Positions 27,581 through 36,194 of a stretch of DNA of 62,537 bases are shown here, in pieces. A program made the position numbers and the translations under genes. Within the stretch, counting starts at the first letter, position 1; the number at the start of each line of letters is the position of its first letter. Under the pieces are notes generated by a model, which was given only the letters and a program-made list of their open reading frames with translations, was not told the DNA's origin and did no database searches. The stretch comes from Labilibaculum sp. (GTDB lineage: Bacteria > Bacteroidota > Bacteroidia > Bacteroidales > Marinifilaceae): the NCBI GenBank assembly GCA_016760525.1, contig JAESUW010000021.1, forward strand, positions 1 through 62,537, in the 5' to 3' direction.

Positions 27581-27609
27581 AAAAAGCCGGAATATTTTCC
27601 GGCTTTTTT
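27581..27609 (+). terminator. Terminator of clpC
   Basis: GCCGGAA (27586-27592) pairs with TTCCGGC (27597-27603) over a TATT loop, with A residues before and six T after, starting directly behind the stop codon. Confidence 0.93.
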
Positions 27610-27653
27610 ATATTTCAGTTCTGTTTTTATTTAGAGTAATTCAAAACAATTAT

Positions 27654-27661
27654 TATCTTTG
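27654..27661 (+). promoter_or_regulatory. -7 promoter element of tpx
   Basis: TATCTTTG, a full match to TAnnTTTG, 28 bases before the tpx ATG. The -33 region is weak. Confidence 0.5.
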
Positions 27662-27689
27662 ATTTAAACGACAAAATTAAAATATCATT

Positions 27690-28205
27690 ATGAATAAGAA
27701 CAATAACAAAGTTGCATTCGCAGGAAATCCAATGACTCTTCTTGGGAATGAAGTAAAAACAGGTACAACTGCAAATAATTTTACAGCTCTTGATCAAGGA
27801 TTATCGCCAGTACAACTATCCGATTTTGATGGTAAAGTGAAGATCTTATCAATTTTTCCTTCTATTGATACTGGTGTTTGTTCAGCGCAAACTCACAGAT
27901 TTAACAAGGAAGCTGCTTCTCTTGATAAAAACATACAAATAATTACTTTATCTAATGATTTGCCATTTGCATTAGGCCGTTTTTGTGGTGCTGAAGGAAT
28001 TACAAATCTAATTACACTCTCAGACCATAAAGAACTTGATTTTGGTTTAAAATACGGTTTTGTTGTAGAAGAATTACGTCTTCTCGCTCGTGGCATTGTT
28101 GTTCTCGACAAAGATAACAATGTAAAACATGTAGAATATGTAGCTGAAATGACAGAAGAGCCAAACTACGAAGTTGCTCTGGATATTGCTAAGGCATTGG
28201 TTTAA
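27690..28205 (+). CDS. tpx: Thiol peroxidase (Tpx, atypical 2-Cys peroxiredoxin)
   Basis: Reduces hydrogen peroxide and alkyl hydroperoxides using thioredoxin. The 171-residue protein has the peroxidatic Cys in SIDTGVCSAQTHRFN and the resolving Cys in LGRFCGAEGI, the spacing typical of Tpx, plus NDLPFALGRFC and the ARGIVVLDKD strand. The leading NPMTLLGNEVKTG is the usual family N-terminus. It is cytoplasmic, with no signal peptide. It follows the clpC terminator, has its own -7 element, and is followed at 54 bases by an exonuclease gene on the same strand. Confidence 0.94.
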   Translation: MNKNNNKVAFAGNPMTLLGNEVKTGTTANNFTALDQGLSPVQLSDFDGKVKILSIFPSIDTGVCSAQTHRFNKEAASLDKNIQIITLSNDLPFALGRFCGAEGITNLITLSDHKELDFGLKYGFVVEELRLLARGIVVLDKDNNVKHVEYVAEMTEEPNYEVALDIAKALV

Positions 28206-28258
28206 TATAATATTTAATTGCAAAAGCTCCTCTATGGAGATTTTTTTAAAGAAAGAAT

Positions 28259-28849
28259 ATGTATTTATTTTTCGACACAGAAACAACCGGACTACCGAAA
28301 CGTTGGAATGCTCCCATTACCGACTTAGATAACTGGCCAAGGCTTGTTCAGTTAGCCTGGATTTTATATGATAGTAGAGATAATGAAATAAAAAGAGCGA
28401 ATAGAATCGTTATCCCGGAAGGTTTCATTATTCCTCCTGAAGCATCTAACGTACATGGTATTTCGACACAAAAGGCTATTGATGAAGGTGTTGATTTGAC
28501 GGAAGCATTAAACGAGTTTTCCAAGGTATTAAACGAAGCAGATTTTTTGATTGCACACAACATTAGCTTTGATGAAGCAATTATTGGAGCTGAATTTTTG
28601 AGGAAAGATATCAAAAGCAGATTGATTGACATTCCCAAAATTTGCACCATGAAAACCACAACTAATATTTGCAAAATACCAGGAAGAAGTGGTTACAAGT
28701 GGCCTAATCTTACAGAACTTCATCAATTTCTGTTTCAAAAAGGCTTTGATGGTGCTCATGATGCGCTCGCTGATGTTAAAGCATGCGCCGATTGTTTCTT
28801 TGAATTAAAGAAAACCGGGATGTATCAAGTACAAGGAAGTTTATTTTAA
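28259..28849 (+). CDS. DnaQ-like 3'-5' exonuclease (DEDDh)
   Basis: A 196-residue exonuclease of the DnaQ/RNase T superfamily. The acidic catalytic residues lie in FDTETTGLP (Exo I), HNISFDEAIIG (Exo II) and HDALADVKACADC (Exo III), the last with the general-base His. It is a stand-alone exonuclease domain without a polymerase or helicase part. Proofreading, RNA trimming or nucleotide metabolism cannot be told apart here. It lies 54 bases behind tpx and is convergent with rimO; they share the hairpin at 28855-28880. Confidence 0.88.
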   Translation: MYLFFDTETTGLPKRWNAPITDLDNWPRLVQLAWILYDSRDNEIKRANRIVIPEGFIIPPEASNVHGISTQKAIDEGVDLTEALNEFSKVLNEADFLIAHNISFDEAIIGAEFLRKDIKSRLIDIPKICTMKTTTNICKIPGRSGYKWPNLTELHQFLFQKGFDGAHDALADVKACADCFFELKKTGMYQVQGSLF

Positions 28850-28854
28850 AAAAT

Positions 28855-28880
28855 AAAGGCAGATCAACCGATCTGCCTTT
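28855..28880. terminator. Terminator between the exonuclease gene and rimO
   Basis: AAAGGCAGATC (28855-28865) pairs perfectly with GATCTGCCTTT (28870-28880) over AACC. The T run is better on the minus strand (TTTATTTTTT), so it mainly serves rimO; the + strand side has a broken T run. Confidence 0.88.
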
Positions 28881-28884
28881 CCCT

Positions 28885-30183
28885 TTATATTACTTCTCCA
28901 AATAAGTCATAATCTTCAAAATCGTTAATTTTAACGGTATAAAACTGACCAATTGTAAGGTCTGCTCCTTTTATTGGAATTAAAACCTCCGGATCAACTT
29001 CATACGAATCAAATTCGGTTCTTCCATAATAGAAATCTACATCTTTTCTATCGATCACCACCTTTAATTCTGCCCCTACTCTTTTTTCATTCACAGCTCT
29101 CGAAATATCTTGCTGTAAAGCCATAATATCATCTTTCCTGCTTTCTTTAATCTCTAAAGGAATATTGTCATCATAGTTAATTGCTGCGTAAGTATCTTCT
29201 TCATTAGAATAAGAAAAAACACCTAAACGCTCAAATTTCATTTCGGAGACAAATTCCAGAAGATCTTTCATGTCTGCTTCTGTTTCACCCGGATGGCCAA
29301 CTAACATTGTAGTTCTAAGAGTTATTCCTGGAACCTCCTGCCTTATTTTATTAATCAACTCAATGGTTTTCTTGCGATCAATACCTCTACGCATCAAACC
29401 CAATACATTATCACTGGAATGCTGAAGTGCAATATCAAGGTAACGACAAACTTTTGGATTCTCACGCATCAACTTAAGAATTCCGTAAGGAAATTGAGTG
29501 GGATATGCATAATGCAGTTTTATCCACACCAAACCATCTATTTCGGAAAGCTTTTGAATCAATTCGGCCAACTTCGATTCATTATATAAATCATGACCGT
29601 AGTATGACAAATCCTGAGCGATCACTAACAATTCCTTCACTCCATCTTTTACTAAACCTCTTGCCTCTTCCAGTATATCTTCCATCGGTCTGGAAACATG
29701 TTTACCGGTAATAATAGGAATTGCACAATACGAACAAGATCGATTACATCCTTCTGAAATTTTCAGATAAGCAAAATGCTTTGGCGTAGTAACCATTCTA
29801 AAATTCTTAAAATCAGGCTTATAATTCTTATTCAATTCCTTAACGATAGATTGCCATTCAAATTTCCCAAAAAACTGATCGACTTCAGGAATTTCTTTTA
29901 CTAAATCATCGCGGTAACGTTCCGATAAACATCCCATAACAAACAACTTGTCAATTTTATCAGCTTTTTTTGCTTCTGCATATTGAAGAATCATATCAAT
30001 AGACTCCTCTTTAGCATCCCCAATAAATCCACAGGTATTAATAATGATAGTTCTTGCATCACTATTCTCTTCATCACAGCCAACTTGAAATTGATTGGCA
30101 TCAAGCTGTTTCATTAACAATTCAGTATCAACCAAATTCTTAGAACAACCCAAACTAACAATATTTATTTTCGTTTGATTCAT
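28885..30183 (-). CDS. rimO: Ribosomal protein S12 methylthiotransferase (RimO)
   Basis: Radical-SAM enzyme that methylthiolates the conserved Asp of ribosomal protein uS12. The start at 30183 gives 432 residues beginning MNQTKINIVSLGCSKNLVD; it is preceded by AAAAGGAAA, and the frame open further upstream lacks this. The N-terminal UPF0004 domain has its three cluster cysteines (SLGCSKN, NTCGFIG, MGCLSER). The radical-SAM motif is GCNRSCSYCAIP (CxxxCxxC), and the C-terminal TRAM domain holds GRTEFDSYEVDP. YSNEEDT supports RimO over MiaB. It follows ftsY on the same strand with a hairpin in between. Confidence 0.95.
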   Translation of the reverse strand: MNQTKINIVSLGCSKNLVDTELLMKQLDANQFQVGCDEENSDARTIIINTCGFIGDAKEESIDMILQYAEAKKADKIDKLFVMGCLSERYRDDLVKEIPEVDQFFGKFEWQSIVKELNKNYKPDFKNFRMVTTPKHFAYLKISEGCNRSCSYCAIPIITGKHVSRPMEDILEEARGLVKDGVKELLVIAQDLSYYGHDLYNESKLAELIQKLSEIDGLVWIKLHYAYPTQFPYGILKLMRENPKVCRYLDIALQHSSDNVLGLMRRGIDRKKTIELINKIRQEVPGITLRTTMLVGHPGETEADMKDLLEFVSEMKFERLGVFSYSNEEDTYAAINYDDNIPLEIKESRKDDIMALQQDISRAVNEKRVGAELKVVIDRKDVDFYYGRTEFDSYEVDPEVLIPIKGADLTIGQFYTVKINDFEDYDLFGEVI

Positions 30184-30279
30184 ATATAGATTTCCTTTTA
30201 TCGACTTAAATTTTGGCAAAAATAGGAGAAAAAACTCTTTATCCCATTTGAATTAACATTATTAATGGATTACGAACAG

Positions 30280-30308
30280 AAAAGGCTGTCTTTGTAAGAC
30301 AGCCTTTT
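30280..30308 (-). terminator. Hairpin between ftsY and rimO
   Basis: AAAAGGCTGTC (30280-30290) pairs with GACAGCCTTTT (30298-30308) over a 7-base loop. It lies downstream of ftsY on the minus strand; the T run is short (TTTTC), so some read-through into rimO is likely. Confidence 0.75.
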
Positions 30309-30331
30309 CCAAATATCATGAATTAATTCGA

Positions 30332-31282
30332 TTAACTAAATAACGAATCAACAAATTCGTTTCGATTAAAAACCTGCAAATCCTCTATACTCTCACCAAT
30401 ACCAATGTATTTTACCGGCACTTTAAATTGGTCAGACACACCAATAACAACTCCTCCTTTTGCAGTACCATCAAGCTTAGTAATCGCCAATGCATTTACT
30501 TCGGTTGCCAAGGTAAATTGCTTCGCCTGCTCAAATGCATTCTGTCCGGTTGATCCGTCTAACACCAATAAAATTTCATGCGGAGCTTCAGGAATAACTT
30601 TATCCATAACACGTTTAATTTTACTCAACTCATTCATTAAGTTGATTTTATTATGCAAACGTCCTGCAGTATCAATAATTACCACATCAGAACCATTTAT
30701 TTTAGCCTGAGTAAGTGTTTCGAAAGCTACTGAAGCAGGATCTGCACCCATTCCTTGATCAACAATAGGAACACCAACTCTCTCCGACCAGATTATTAAC
30801 TGATCGACTGCTGCAGCTCGAAATGTATCAGCAGCGCCAAGTATTACTTTCTTTCCAGCTTTCTTAAATTGATGAGCCAATTTACCAATGGTAGTTGTTT
30901 TACCTACACCATTAACACCCACAACCATTATAACGTAAGGATTATCTGATTTTGGTAATTCAAATGCTTCATAATCACCTTTATTATTCTCTTCTAACAA
31001 ACCGACAATCTCCTCTTTTAGGATTCGATTCAATTCAGATGCTCCAAGAAACTTATCTTCGGCAACACGTTTCTCAATTCGTTCAATAATTTTCAGTGTT
31101 GTATCAACTCCTACATCTGAAGAAATAAGAACCTCTTCCAATTCATCAAGTACATCATTATCAACGGTGGTTTTGCCAACTACAACTCGAGTTAACTTCT
31201 TAAAAACACTGTCCTTTGTCTTAGCAAGTCCTTTATTAAGATTTTCTTTTTTTGATTTTGAAAAACTACCAAATAATCCCAT
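30332..31282 (-). CDS. ftsY: Signal recognition particle receptor GTPase (FtsY)
   Basis: SRP receptor that docks ribosome-nascent chain complexes at the membrane. The 316-residue protein is a short FtsY without the long acidic A domain. It has an N helical bundle (about 1-100) and a G domain with GVNGVGKTTTIGKLA (G1), DTFRAAAVDQL (insertion box), DTAGRLHNK (G3), TKLDGTAKGG (G4) and GIGESIEDLQVFN at the closing loop. The N-terminus MGLFGSFSKSKK is basic. It stands between the rpmB-rpmG-DUF4295 block and rimO, the order found across Bacteroidetes. A hairpin upstream partly separates it from the ribosomal genes. Confidence 0.96.
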   Translation of the reverse strand: MGLFGSFSKSKKENLNKGLAKTKDSVFKKLTRVVVGKTTVDNDVLDELEEVLISSDVGVDTTLKIIERIEKRVAEDKFLGASELNRILKEEIVGLLEENNKGDYEAFELPKSDNPYVIMVVGVNGVGKTTTIGKLAHQFKKAGKKVILGAADTFRAAAVDQLIIWSERVGVPIVDQGMGADPASVAFETLTQAKINGSDVVIIDTAGRLHNKINLMNELSKIKRVMDKVIPEAPHEILLVLDGSTGQNAFEQAKQFTLATEVNALAITKLDGTAKGGVVIGVSDQFKVPVKYIGIGESIEDLQVFNRNEFVDSLFS

Positions 31283-31387
31283 TCCTATTAAATTTTAAGT
31301 TGCTAAAGTACAAAAAAATGAACTCACAAGCAATTAACAATAAATGAATAAAAACTATAGAAAAAAAGTAATACTATAAGATATAAA

Positions 31388-31419
31388 AAAAGCTTCCCAT
31401 ATAAAAATGGGAAGCTTTT
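31388..31419 (-). terminator. Terminator after the ribosomal protein block
   Basis: AAAAGCTTCCCAT (31388-31400) pairs perfectly with ATGGGAAGCTTTT (31407-31419) over six bases; on the minus strand the stem ends in TTTTTTT. It lies 25 bases behind the DUF4295 gene. Confidence 0.92.
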
Positions 31420-31444
31420 AGAATTCAATATGATATGAAAATCT

Positions 31445-31600
31445 TTACTTTTTAGCAAAGAAATCCTTTACATTTGCGTTTGGTACAATTTCTTCTTTAA
31501 AAGAATATGAACCAGTCTTAGGTGATTTTACCATTTTGATTACTTTAGCGTAACCACGGCCTTCACCTTTCTGTAGGGATGCTACTACTTTCTTAGCCAT
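31445..31600 (-). CDS. DUF4295-family small basic protein, ribosome-associated gene context
   Basis: A 51-residue, strongly basic protein that begins MAKKVVASLQKGEGRGYAKV and ends VKDFFAKK. It starts 7 bases behind rpmG on the same strand. Bacteroidetes genomes carry a conserved small gene of this type (DUF4295) at this exact place between bL33 and FtsY, so it is a real gene despite its size. The composition, with 12 Lys/Arg and a single Asp, suggests rRNA or ribosome binding. Its function has not, to my knowledge, been defined. It is the last gene before the block's terminator. Confidence 0.88.
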   Translation of the reverse strand: MAKKVVASLQKGEGRGYAKVIKMVKSPKTGSYSFKEEIVPNANVKDFFAKK

Positions 31601-31607
31601 ATCTCAA

Positions 31608-31790
31608 TTATTTAATTTCTCTGTGAACAGTTACTTTTTTCAAAATAGCATTATACTTCTTCATCTCCATACGATCTGGAGTGTTTTTCTTATTCTTAGT
31701 AGTAATGTATCTTGAAGTTCCTGGCATACCACTTGCTTTATGCTCGGTACACTCAAGAATTACTTGCACTCTATTACCTTTTTTAGCCAT
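31608..31790 (-). CDS. rpmG: Ribosomal protein bL33
   Basis: A 60-residue large-subunit protein. [18 protein letters not shown], followed by [22 protein letters not shown], is the bL33 pattern. Only one cysteine (ECTEH) remains, so this is a zinc-free form without the four-Cys knuckle. It is 13 bases behind rpmB and 7 before the DUF4295 gene. Confidence 0.96.
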   Translation of the reverse strand: MAKKGNRVQVILECTEHKASGMPGTSRYITTKNKKNTPDRMEMKKYNAILKKVTVHREIK

Positions 31791-31803
31791 CTTCTATGCC
31801 TTT

Positions 31804-32046
31804 TTAGTATTTTTTAATAAATCCTTTTTCTTGAGCTTTTGTAAGTGCACCTTTTACTCCTAATTTATTAATTAGGCGTACTCCTGCAGCAGAAATTCTT
31901 AGCTCAATCCAGCGATCCTCTTCAGGAAGATAGAACTTCTTATCGAAAAGATTTGGATAGAATCTTCTCTTAGTTCTTCTTTTTGAGTGAGAAACATTGT
32001 TCCCAACCATTACGCTCTTTCCAGTAATTTGACAAACTCTTGACAT
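31804..32046 (-). CDS. rpmB: Ribosomal protein bL28
   Basis: An 80-residue large-subunit protein with [33 protein letters not shown] and the C-terminal [15 protein letters not shown], all standard for bL28. First gene of the rpmB-rpmG-DUF4295 unit. On the minus strand TTTG-N19 leads toward a TATTTTG-like element around 32090-32120, a possible promoter 45-70 bases upstream of the start. Confidence 0.96.
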   Translation of the reverse strand: MSRVCQITGKSVMVGNNVSHSKRRTKRRFYPNLFDKKFYLPEEDRWIELRISAAGVRLINKLGVKGALTKAQEKGFIKKY

Positions 32047-32287
32047 AGTCCAGATTATTTTTTTCCTTAAACGCTTTTCAAACAGGTCGCAAAATACGTA
32101 ATAATTTTCTTGAAAATCAAATTATTTTGCAACTTTTTACATATATATTTTAATGTGGATCCATTTGCTCCATGCACAACAAACACAATGCATGCCTAAA
32201 TAATAGAGAGTCTGTTTTTACAAACAATAAATTCTTTTTTTTCAATAATCGAAAAAATGAATATCACACTTACCCGCAAAAATAAAA

Positions 32288-32314
32288 AAATCCCGCCACA
32301 AAATGGAGGGATTT
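32288..32314 (-). terminator. Terminator of the YitT-family gene
   Basis: AAATCCC (32288-32294) and GGGATTT (32308-32314), extended by an inner CCA/TGG after a one-base mismatch, form a stem that on the minus strand ends in TTTTTTT. Confidence 0.8.
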
Positions 32315-32337
32315 AAAACAAATAATAAAATAATTGT

Positions 32338-33240
32338 TTAATCTTCATTCAGAGATTTAAATCCTTCTCCAAGAATTTCATTTGCTTCAGTAACATTAAC
32401 GAAAGCATTAGGATCAACTTCTCTAATATGCAATTTAAGAATTTCTAATTCTCTTCGACTCATTACTGAATAAATCATTTTCTTATCTTCCCCGGAATAA
32501 GCTCCTGTTCCTGTGAAAATTGTAGCTCCACGCATCAAGTCATTCTTAATTTTCAAAGAAATAGACTCGTACTGATCAGAAACGATCATTACTGTTTTAT
32601 GATAGCTTGCTCCACTTACCACCATATCGATTATCTTACCTTCAATATAGATAATAATTAATGAATAAATTGCAAACTCCCATCCCATAGTACCAGTTTC
32701 ACTGGGCTGAACTAATGTGAAAAGTACGATAATACTATCAACAATCATTACCAATTTACCCAATGACAACTTTATGTATTTAGCTAAAATCATTGCAATA
32801 ATATCAGAACCCCCGGAAGTTGCACGCGATTTAAAAATGAATCCTATTGAGATTCCATAAAACACACCTGCAACAATTGTATTCAACATCGGATCAGCAA
32901 TTACCTTTGCATAGTCTGGTGAAACATAGGTCTCCATAAACCAAACAGTGGATAAAATGATGCCAATACTTACCATTGTTTTAACCCCGAATCTTGGACC
33001 TAAAATAATTGTACCTAAAATTAACAATGGAATCTCCATTGCAAGAGTACAATAACTAATTTTCCAGCTAAACAAAGTATTTAGAACTGTTGCAATACCA
33101 TAAACCCCACCAGGAGCTAATTTGTACGGTACTACAAATAAGATGTCAGACACAGCAAAAATAATACTTCCTAAAATTAAGTACGCATAAGCATTTAGCC
33201 AGTCTTTTGACAAAAACTTTTCTTTGGTTACAAAAGCCAT
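32338..33240 (-). CDS. YitT-family membrane protein (DUF161 + DUF2179)
   Basis: A 300-residue inner-membrane protein from the ATG at 33240 (MAFVTKEKFLSKDW). The frame opens 22 codons earlier, but that part is Asn/Leu-rich and unlike family N-termini. About six helices come first, with PYKLAPGGVYGIATVLN and FKSRATSGGSDIIA as family motifs. A soluble C-terminal DUF2179 domain follows (GATIFTGTGAYSGEDKKMIY, REVDPNAFVNVTEANEI). The family is widespread and is thought to be a transporter; the substrate is not known. It is monocistronic, with a terminator 24 bases behind it. Confidence 0.9.
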   Translation of the reverse strand: MAFVTKEKFLSKDWLNAYAYLILGSIIFAVSDILFVVPYKLAPGGVYGIATVLNTLFSWKISYCTLAMEIPLLILGTIILGPRFGVKTMVSIGIILSTVWFMETYVSPDYAKVIADPMLNTIVAGVFYGISIGFIFKSRATSGGSDIIAMILAKYIKLSLGKLVMIVDSIIVLFTLVQPSETGTMGWEFAIYSLIIIYIEGKIIDMVVSGASYHKTVMIVSDQYESISLKIKNDLMRGATIFTGTGAYSGEDKKMIYSVMSRRELEILKLHIREVDPNAFVNVTEANEILGEGFKSLNED

Positions 33241-33537
33241 TTTTAAATTGTTGTTTAAGTGTTTAAAATTCGCCGACAAAAATAGATTCACCGCGTTTAA
33301 ATACAAGAAAATTCGCCAAATTTATTATCGATGTAATCTCCTTATAAACAGACAAAAACATATTTTAAGTATATTTTTTTTAACATGTTTATTCAAATCA
33401 TCAAAAAAAGACGTCAATTTTTCACTTATGAAAATAGGTTTGACAGCATTTCATCTGATTTACACATCGCTAAAATGTCTTTTCATCTTACACAAGTATC
33501 ATACTTATGATTACTTTAGGTCTTTAGTATAAAAAAA

Positions 33538-33562
33538 GGGCTACTCATTAAATGAATAGCCC
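33538..33562 (-). terminator. Terminator of the M3 peptidase gene
   Basis: GGGCTA-c-TCATT (33538-33549) pairs with AATGA-a-TAGCCC (33551-33562); on the minus strand TTTTTTT follows the stem. It lies 24 bases behind the gene. Confidence 0.88.
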
Positions 33563-33585
33563 TGGTATTATAATATATACAATAT

Positions 33586-35622
33586 TTATTTTAATCCGCT
33601 TCTTTTTAAAAGAGGCTCGATGGATGGTTCTTTACCTCTAAATTTTAGATAAAGGTTCATTGGATGATCACTGCCCCCTTTTTCAAGAATATTTTCTTTA
33701 AATGAATTTGCAATTTCTTTATTGAAAATTCCAGTACTTTTAAAAGCGTCAAAAGCATCTGCATCCAAAACCTCTGCCCATTTATATCCGTAATAACCAG
33801 CACCATAACCTCCTGCAAAAATATGCGAAAAGGAAGTACTCATACAGCTTGTTTCAACCCTATCAAACAATTCAGTTGCAGACATTGCTTTATCCTCAAA
33901 GACTGAAACTTCATCGGCTACGGGCTCTGTTACACTGTGCCAAGCCATATCGTTTAGTCCAAAACTAATTTGACGTACAAATGAATAACCACTTAGGAAA
34001 TTTTCGCTGTCAATAATCTTTTGTACTATTTCGCCCGGAATTTTCGCTCCTGTTTCGTAGTGTTCTGCCACATCATCAAGCCATTCCTTTTGCGTAGCAA
34101 AGTTTTCCATAAATTGGGATGGCAATTCAACAAAATCGCGGTATACGTTTGTACCTGAAAGACTACTGTAAGTACATTTTGATAACATTCCATGCAAAGC
34201 GTGACCAAACTCATGCAAAAATGTAGTTACCTCATTAAAAGTAAGTAAAGATGGTTTTGTTTCACTTGGTTTTGTAAAGTTACACACGATAGAAATATGT
34301 GGTCGATGATCCGAACCATTTTTACGATACTGATCTACAAATGATGTCATCCACGCTCCTCCCTGTTTTGAATTTCGAGGATGAAAATCGGTATATAATA
34401 AGGACAGAAATTCTCCTTTCCCATTCGTCACTTCATACACATCAACTTCTTCATGATACTTTGAAAGAGCAGGATTGATATTGAATTCTATTCCATAAAG
34501 ACGTGTTGCTAATGAAAAAATACCCTTTTTCACTCTTTCCAGTTCAAAATATGGTCGGGTAATTTCATCATTCACATCAAATTTGTCTGTTTTTAATTTT
34601 TCTGCATAATAAGCCCAATCCCATCTTTCCAGTTTAAAATCAGCACCTAAGCTCTTTGCGTACTCTTGCAATTCATTAAATTCCTCGTTTGCCTTTGGCA
34701 TTGAAGCATCTAATAATTCAGTAAGGAAATTAATAACGTGATTTGATTTTTTCGCCATTCTCTCTTCCAAAACAAAATCTGCGTAGGAATTGTATCCAAA
34801 CAACTGAACTCTTTTCAAACGCAATTCAACAATCCGTTTTAAAGTCTTTTGATTGTCGTATTTGTCGTTAAAACAACGAGAAGAATATGCTTTAAACATT
34901 TTCTCACGTAATTCGCGAATATCTGAGTATTGCATAAAAGGAACATAACTAGGAAACTGAAGAGTAAAACCCCATCCTTTCTTATCATTCTCCTTCGCAA
35001 CAGCACCTGCAGCTTCAATAATACCATCCGGAAGACCGGATAAATCTTTTTTATCGGTAATATAAAGCTCGAAATCGTTAGTTGCTGCCAATACGTTTTC
35101 TCCAAACTGTAAGGTTAATTTAGAGAGTTCTTTTGATATTTCTCTGATCTGATCCTTTTTTTCTTTCTCCAGGTTCGCTCCTGATCTCACAAAAGATTTG
35201 TACCGATCAGTTAGTAATTTTTCCTGTTCAATACTTAGCTCTAAATCTTTCTTTTGAGAATAAACCTCCTTTACACGAGAGAATAGTTTTTCATTCATGA
35301 TAATATCATTTGAAAACTCTGTTAGCATAGGCGAAACTTCTCTTGCCAGCGCTTGCATTTCATCATTTGTATCAGCATGATTTAAATTGAAGAAAATAGA
35401 AGCCACCCGATCTAATTTATGACCTGAATACTCCAAAGCCTCTATCGTATTTGTAAAATTTGGCTTTTCAATATTATCAGTGATCTGATCAATTTCTGTC
35501 CTTGCCATTTCAACACTCTCTTTAAATGCAGGAAGAAAGTGTTTCAACTCAATTATTTCGAATGGAGCTGATTCGTATGGTGTCGTAAATTCGTTTAGTA
35601 ATGGATTTGTATGTACAGTCAT
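33586..35622 (-). CDS. M3-family zinc metallopeptidase (oligopeptidase A / peptidyl-dipeptidase Dcp type)
   Basis: A 678-residue cytoplasmic oligopeptidase with no signal peptide. The zinc site is HEFGHALHG near residue 470, with the third ligand Glu in YRDFVELPSQFMENFA. The substrate-closing tail motif GGYGAGYYGYKWAEVLDADAF is also present. These are the marks of the M3A group, which holds Dcp (dipeptides off C-termini) and PrlC/OpdA (oligopeptides, signal peptides). Sequence alone does not settle which of the two it is. It is a single-gene unit with a good -7 element and a terminator. Confidence 0.93.
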   Translation of the reverse strand: MTVHTNPLLNEFTTPYESAPFEIIELKHFLPAFKESVEMARTEIDQITDNIEKPNFTNTIEALEYSGHKLDRVASIFFNLNHADTNDEMQALAREVSPMLTEFSNDIIMNEKLFSRVKEVYSQKKDLELSIEQEKLLTDRYKSFVRSGANLEKEKKDQIREISKELSKLTLQFGENVLAATNDFELYITDKKDLSGLPDGIIEAAGAVAKENDKKGWGFTLQFPSYVPFMQYSDIRELREKMFKAYSSRCFNDKYDNQKTLKRIVELRLKRVQLFGYNSYADFVLEERMAKKSNHVINFLTELLDASMPKANEEFNELQEYAKSLGADFKLERWDWAYYAEKLKTDKFDVNDEITRPYFELERVKKGIFSLATRLYGIEFNINPALSKYHEEVDVYEVTNGKGEFLSLLYTDFHPRNSKQGGAWMTSFVDQYRKNGSDHRPHISIVCNFTKPSETKPSLLTFNEVTTFLHEFGHALHGMLSKCTYSSLSGTNVYRDFVELPSQFMENFATQKEWLDDVAEHYETGAKIPGEIVQKIIDSENFLSGYSFVRQISFGLNDMAWHSVTEPVADEVSVFEDKAMSATELFDRVETSCMSTSFSHIFAGGYGAGYYGYKWAEVLDADAFDAFKSTGIFNKEIANSFKENILEKGGSDHPMNLYLKFRGKEPSIEPLLKRSGLK

Positions 35623-35643
35623 ATTTGTTTTTTATATCAATAA

Positions 35644-35651
35644 CAAAGATA
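35644..35651 (-). promoter_or_regulatory. -7 promoter element of the M3 peptidase gene
   Basis: On the minus strand this reads TATCTTTG, a full match to the Bacteroidetes -7 consensus, 21 bases before the ATG. TTGACTTTTC upstream is too close to be a standard -33 element. Confidence 0.5.
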
Positions 35652-36194
35652 TAAAATTGAAAAGTCAATTATTCCAGAAAAAATCTAATTATTTGAAAAA
35701 TATCTTACTAATACTTTTCTCTATACAACCAAACGATACTAGTCTCTGAAAATTTGAGACTTAACACACCCAAAACGAATCTGCATTCTATTTTTATTTT
35801 TTTACGCAAACCTTTTCATACAATTCACAATACGCAACATATCAGCACCTAAGGAATCATCTTGCAAAAAAAGCCTATATTTGATATATTAATACAAAGG
35901 GGGAATTTGTAATTATCAAGCGTTAGCGAAATGAGAGGCATGAAATTTCTTATTCAAAAAAGAGTACAAATTGAAGTAATAAGCTTGCAGCTTACTTCTG
36001 CATTACTGTGTTACACATCCTCCTGCCTATATCCTACTCGTCCCGTTGGGTATTTCTCAATTTAACAACTAGAATAAATTATTCTTTTTGCCTTTCACTA
36101 TTCATGGAAAAGGCATTTACAATTTAACACATTCTAATTCGAAGTGTCAGAATTCAATTCTTGCACTTTAAATTGTCATATCCATATAATAAAT
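35652..36194. other. 540-base intergenic region before proB with two inverted repeats
   Basis: No coding frame is convincing here. GAAGTAA (35973-35979) and TTACTTC (35992-35998) flank a small inner stem. AAGTG-tc-AGAATT (36142-36154) and AATTCT-tg-CACTT (36156-36168) form an imperfect palindrome that ends 26 bases before the proB ATG. GCGTTAGCGAAATGAGAGGC near 35920 is faintly like the edge of the dispersed repeat, too weakly to call a copy. The region could hold a proline-responsive leader or operator for proBA; that is conjecture. Confidence 0.4.

Noticed and set aside
30184-30219. Upstream-extended start of rimO
   Set aside because: The ATG at 30183 has a good AAAAGGAAA site and the conserved N-terminus; the extension has neither.
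33224-33532. A 102-codon frame on the + strand upstream of the YitT-family gene
   Set aside because: It overlaps the YitT gene start antisense, covers the likely promoter, is Lys/Phe-rich like random AT-rich sequence and shows no domain.
35918-36060. Possible third copy of the dispersed hairpin repeat before proB
   Set aside because: Only a GCGAAAT-like word is shared; the defining TAATACCGAT ends are missing.
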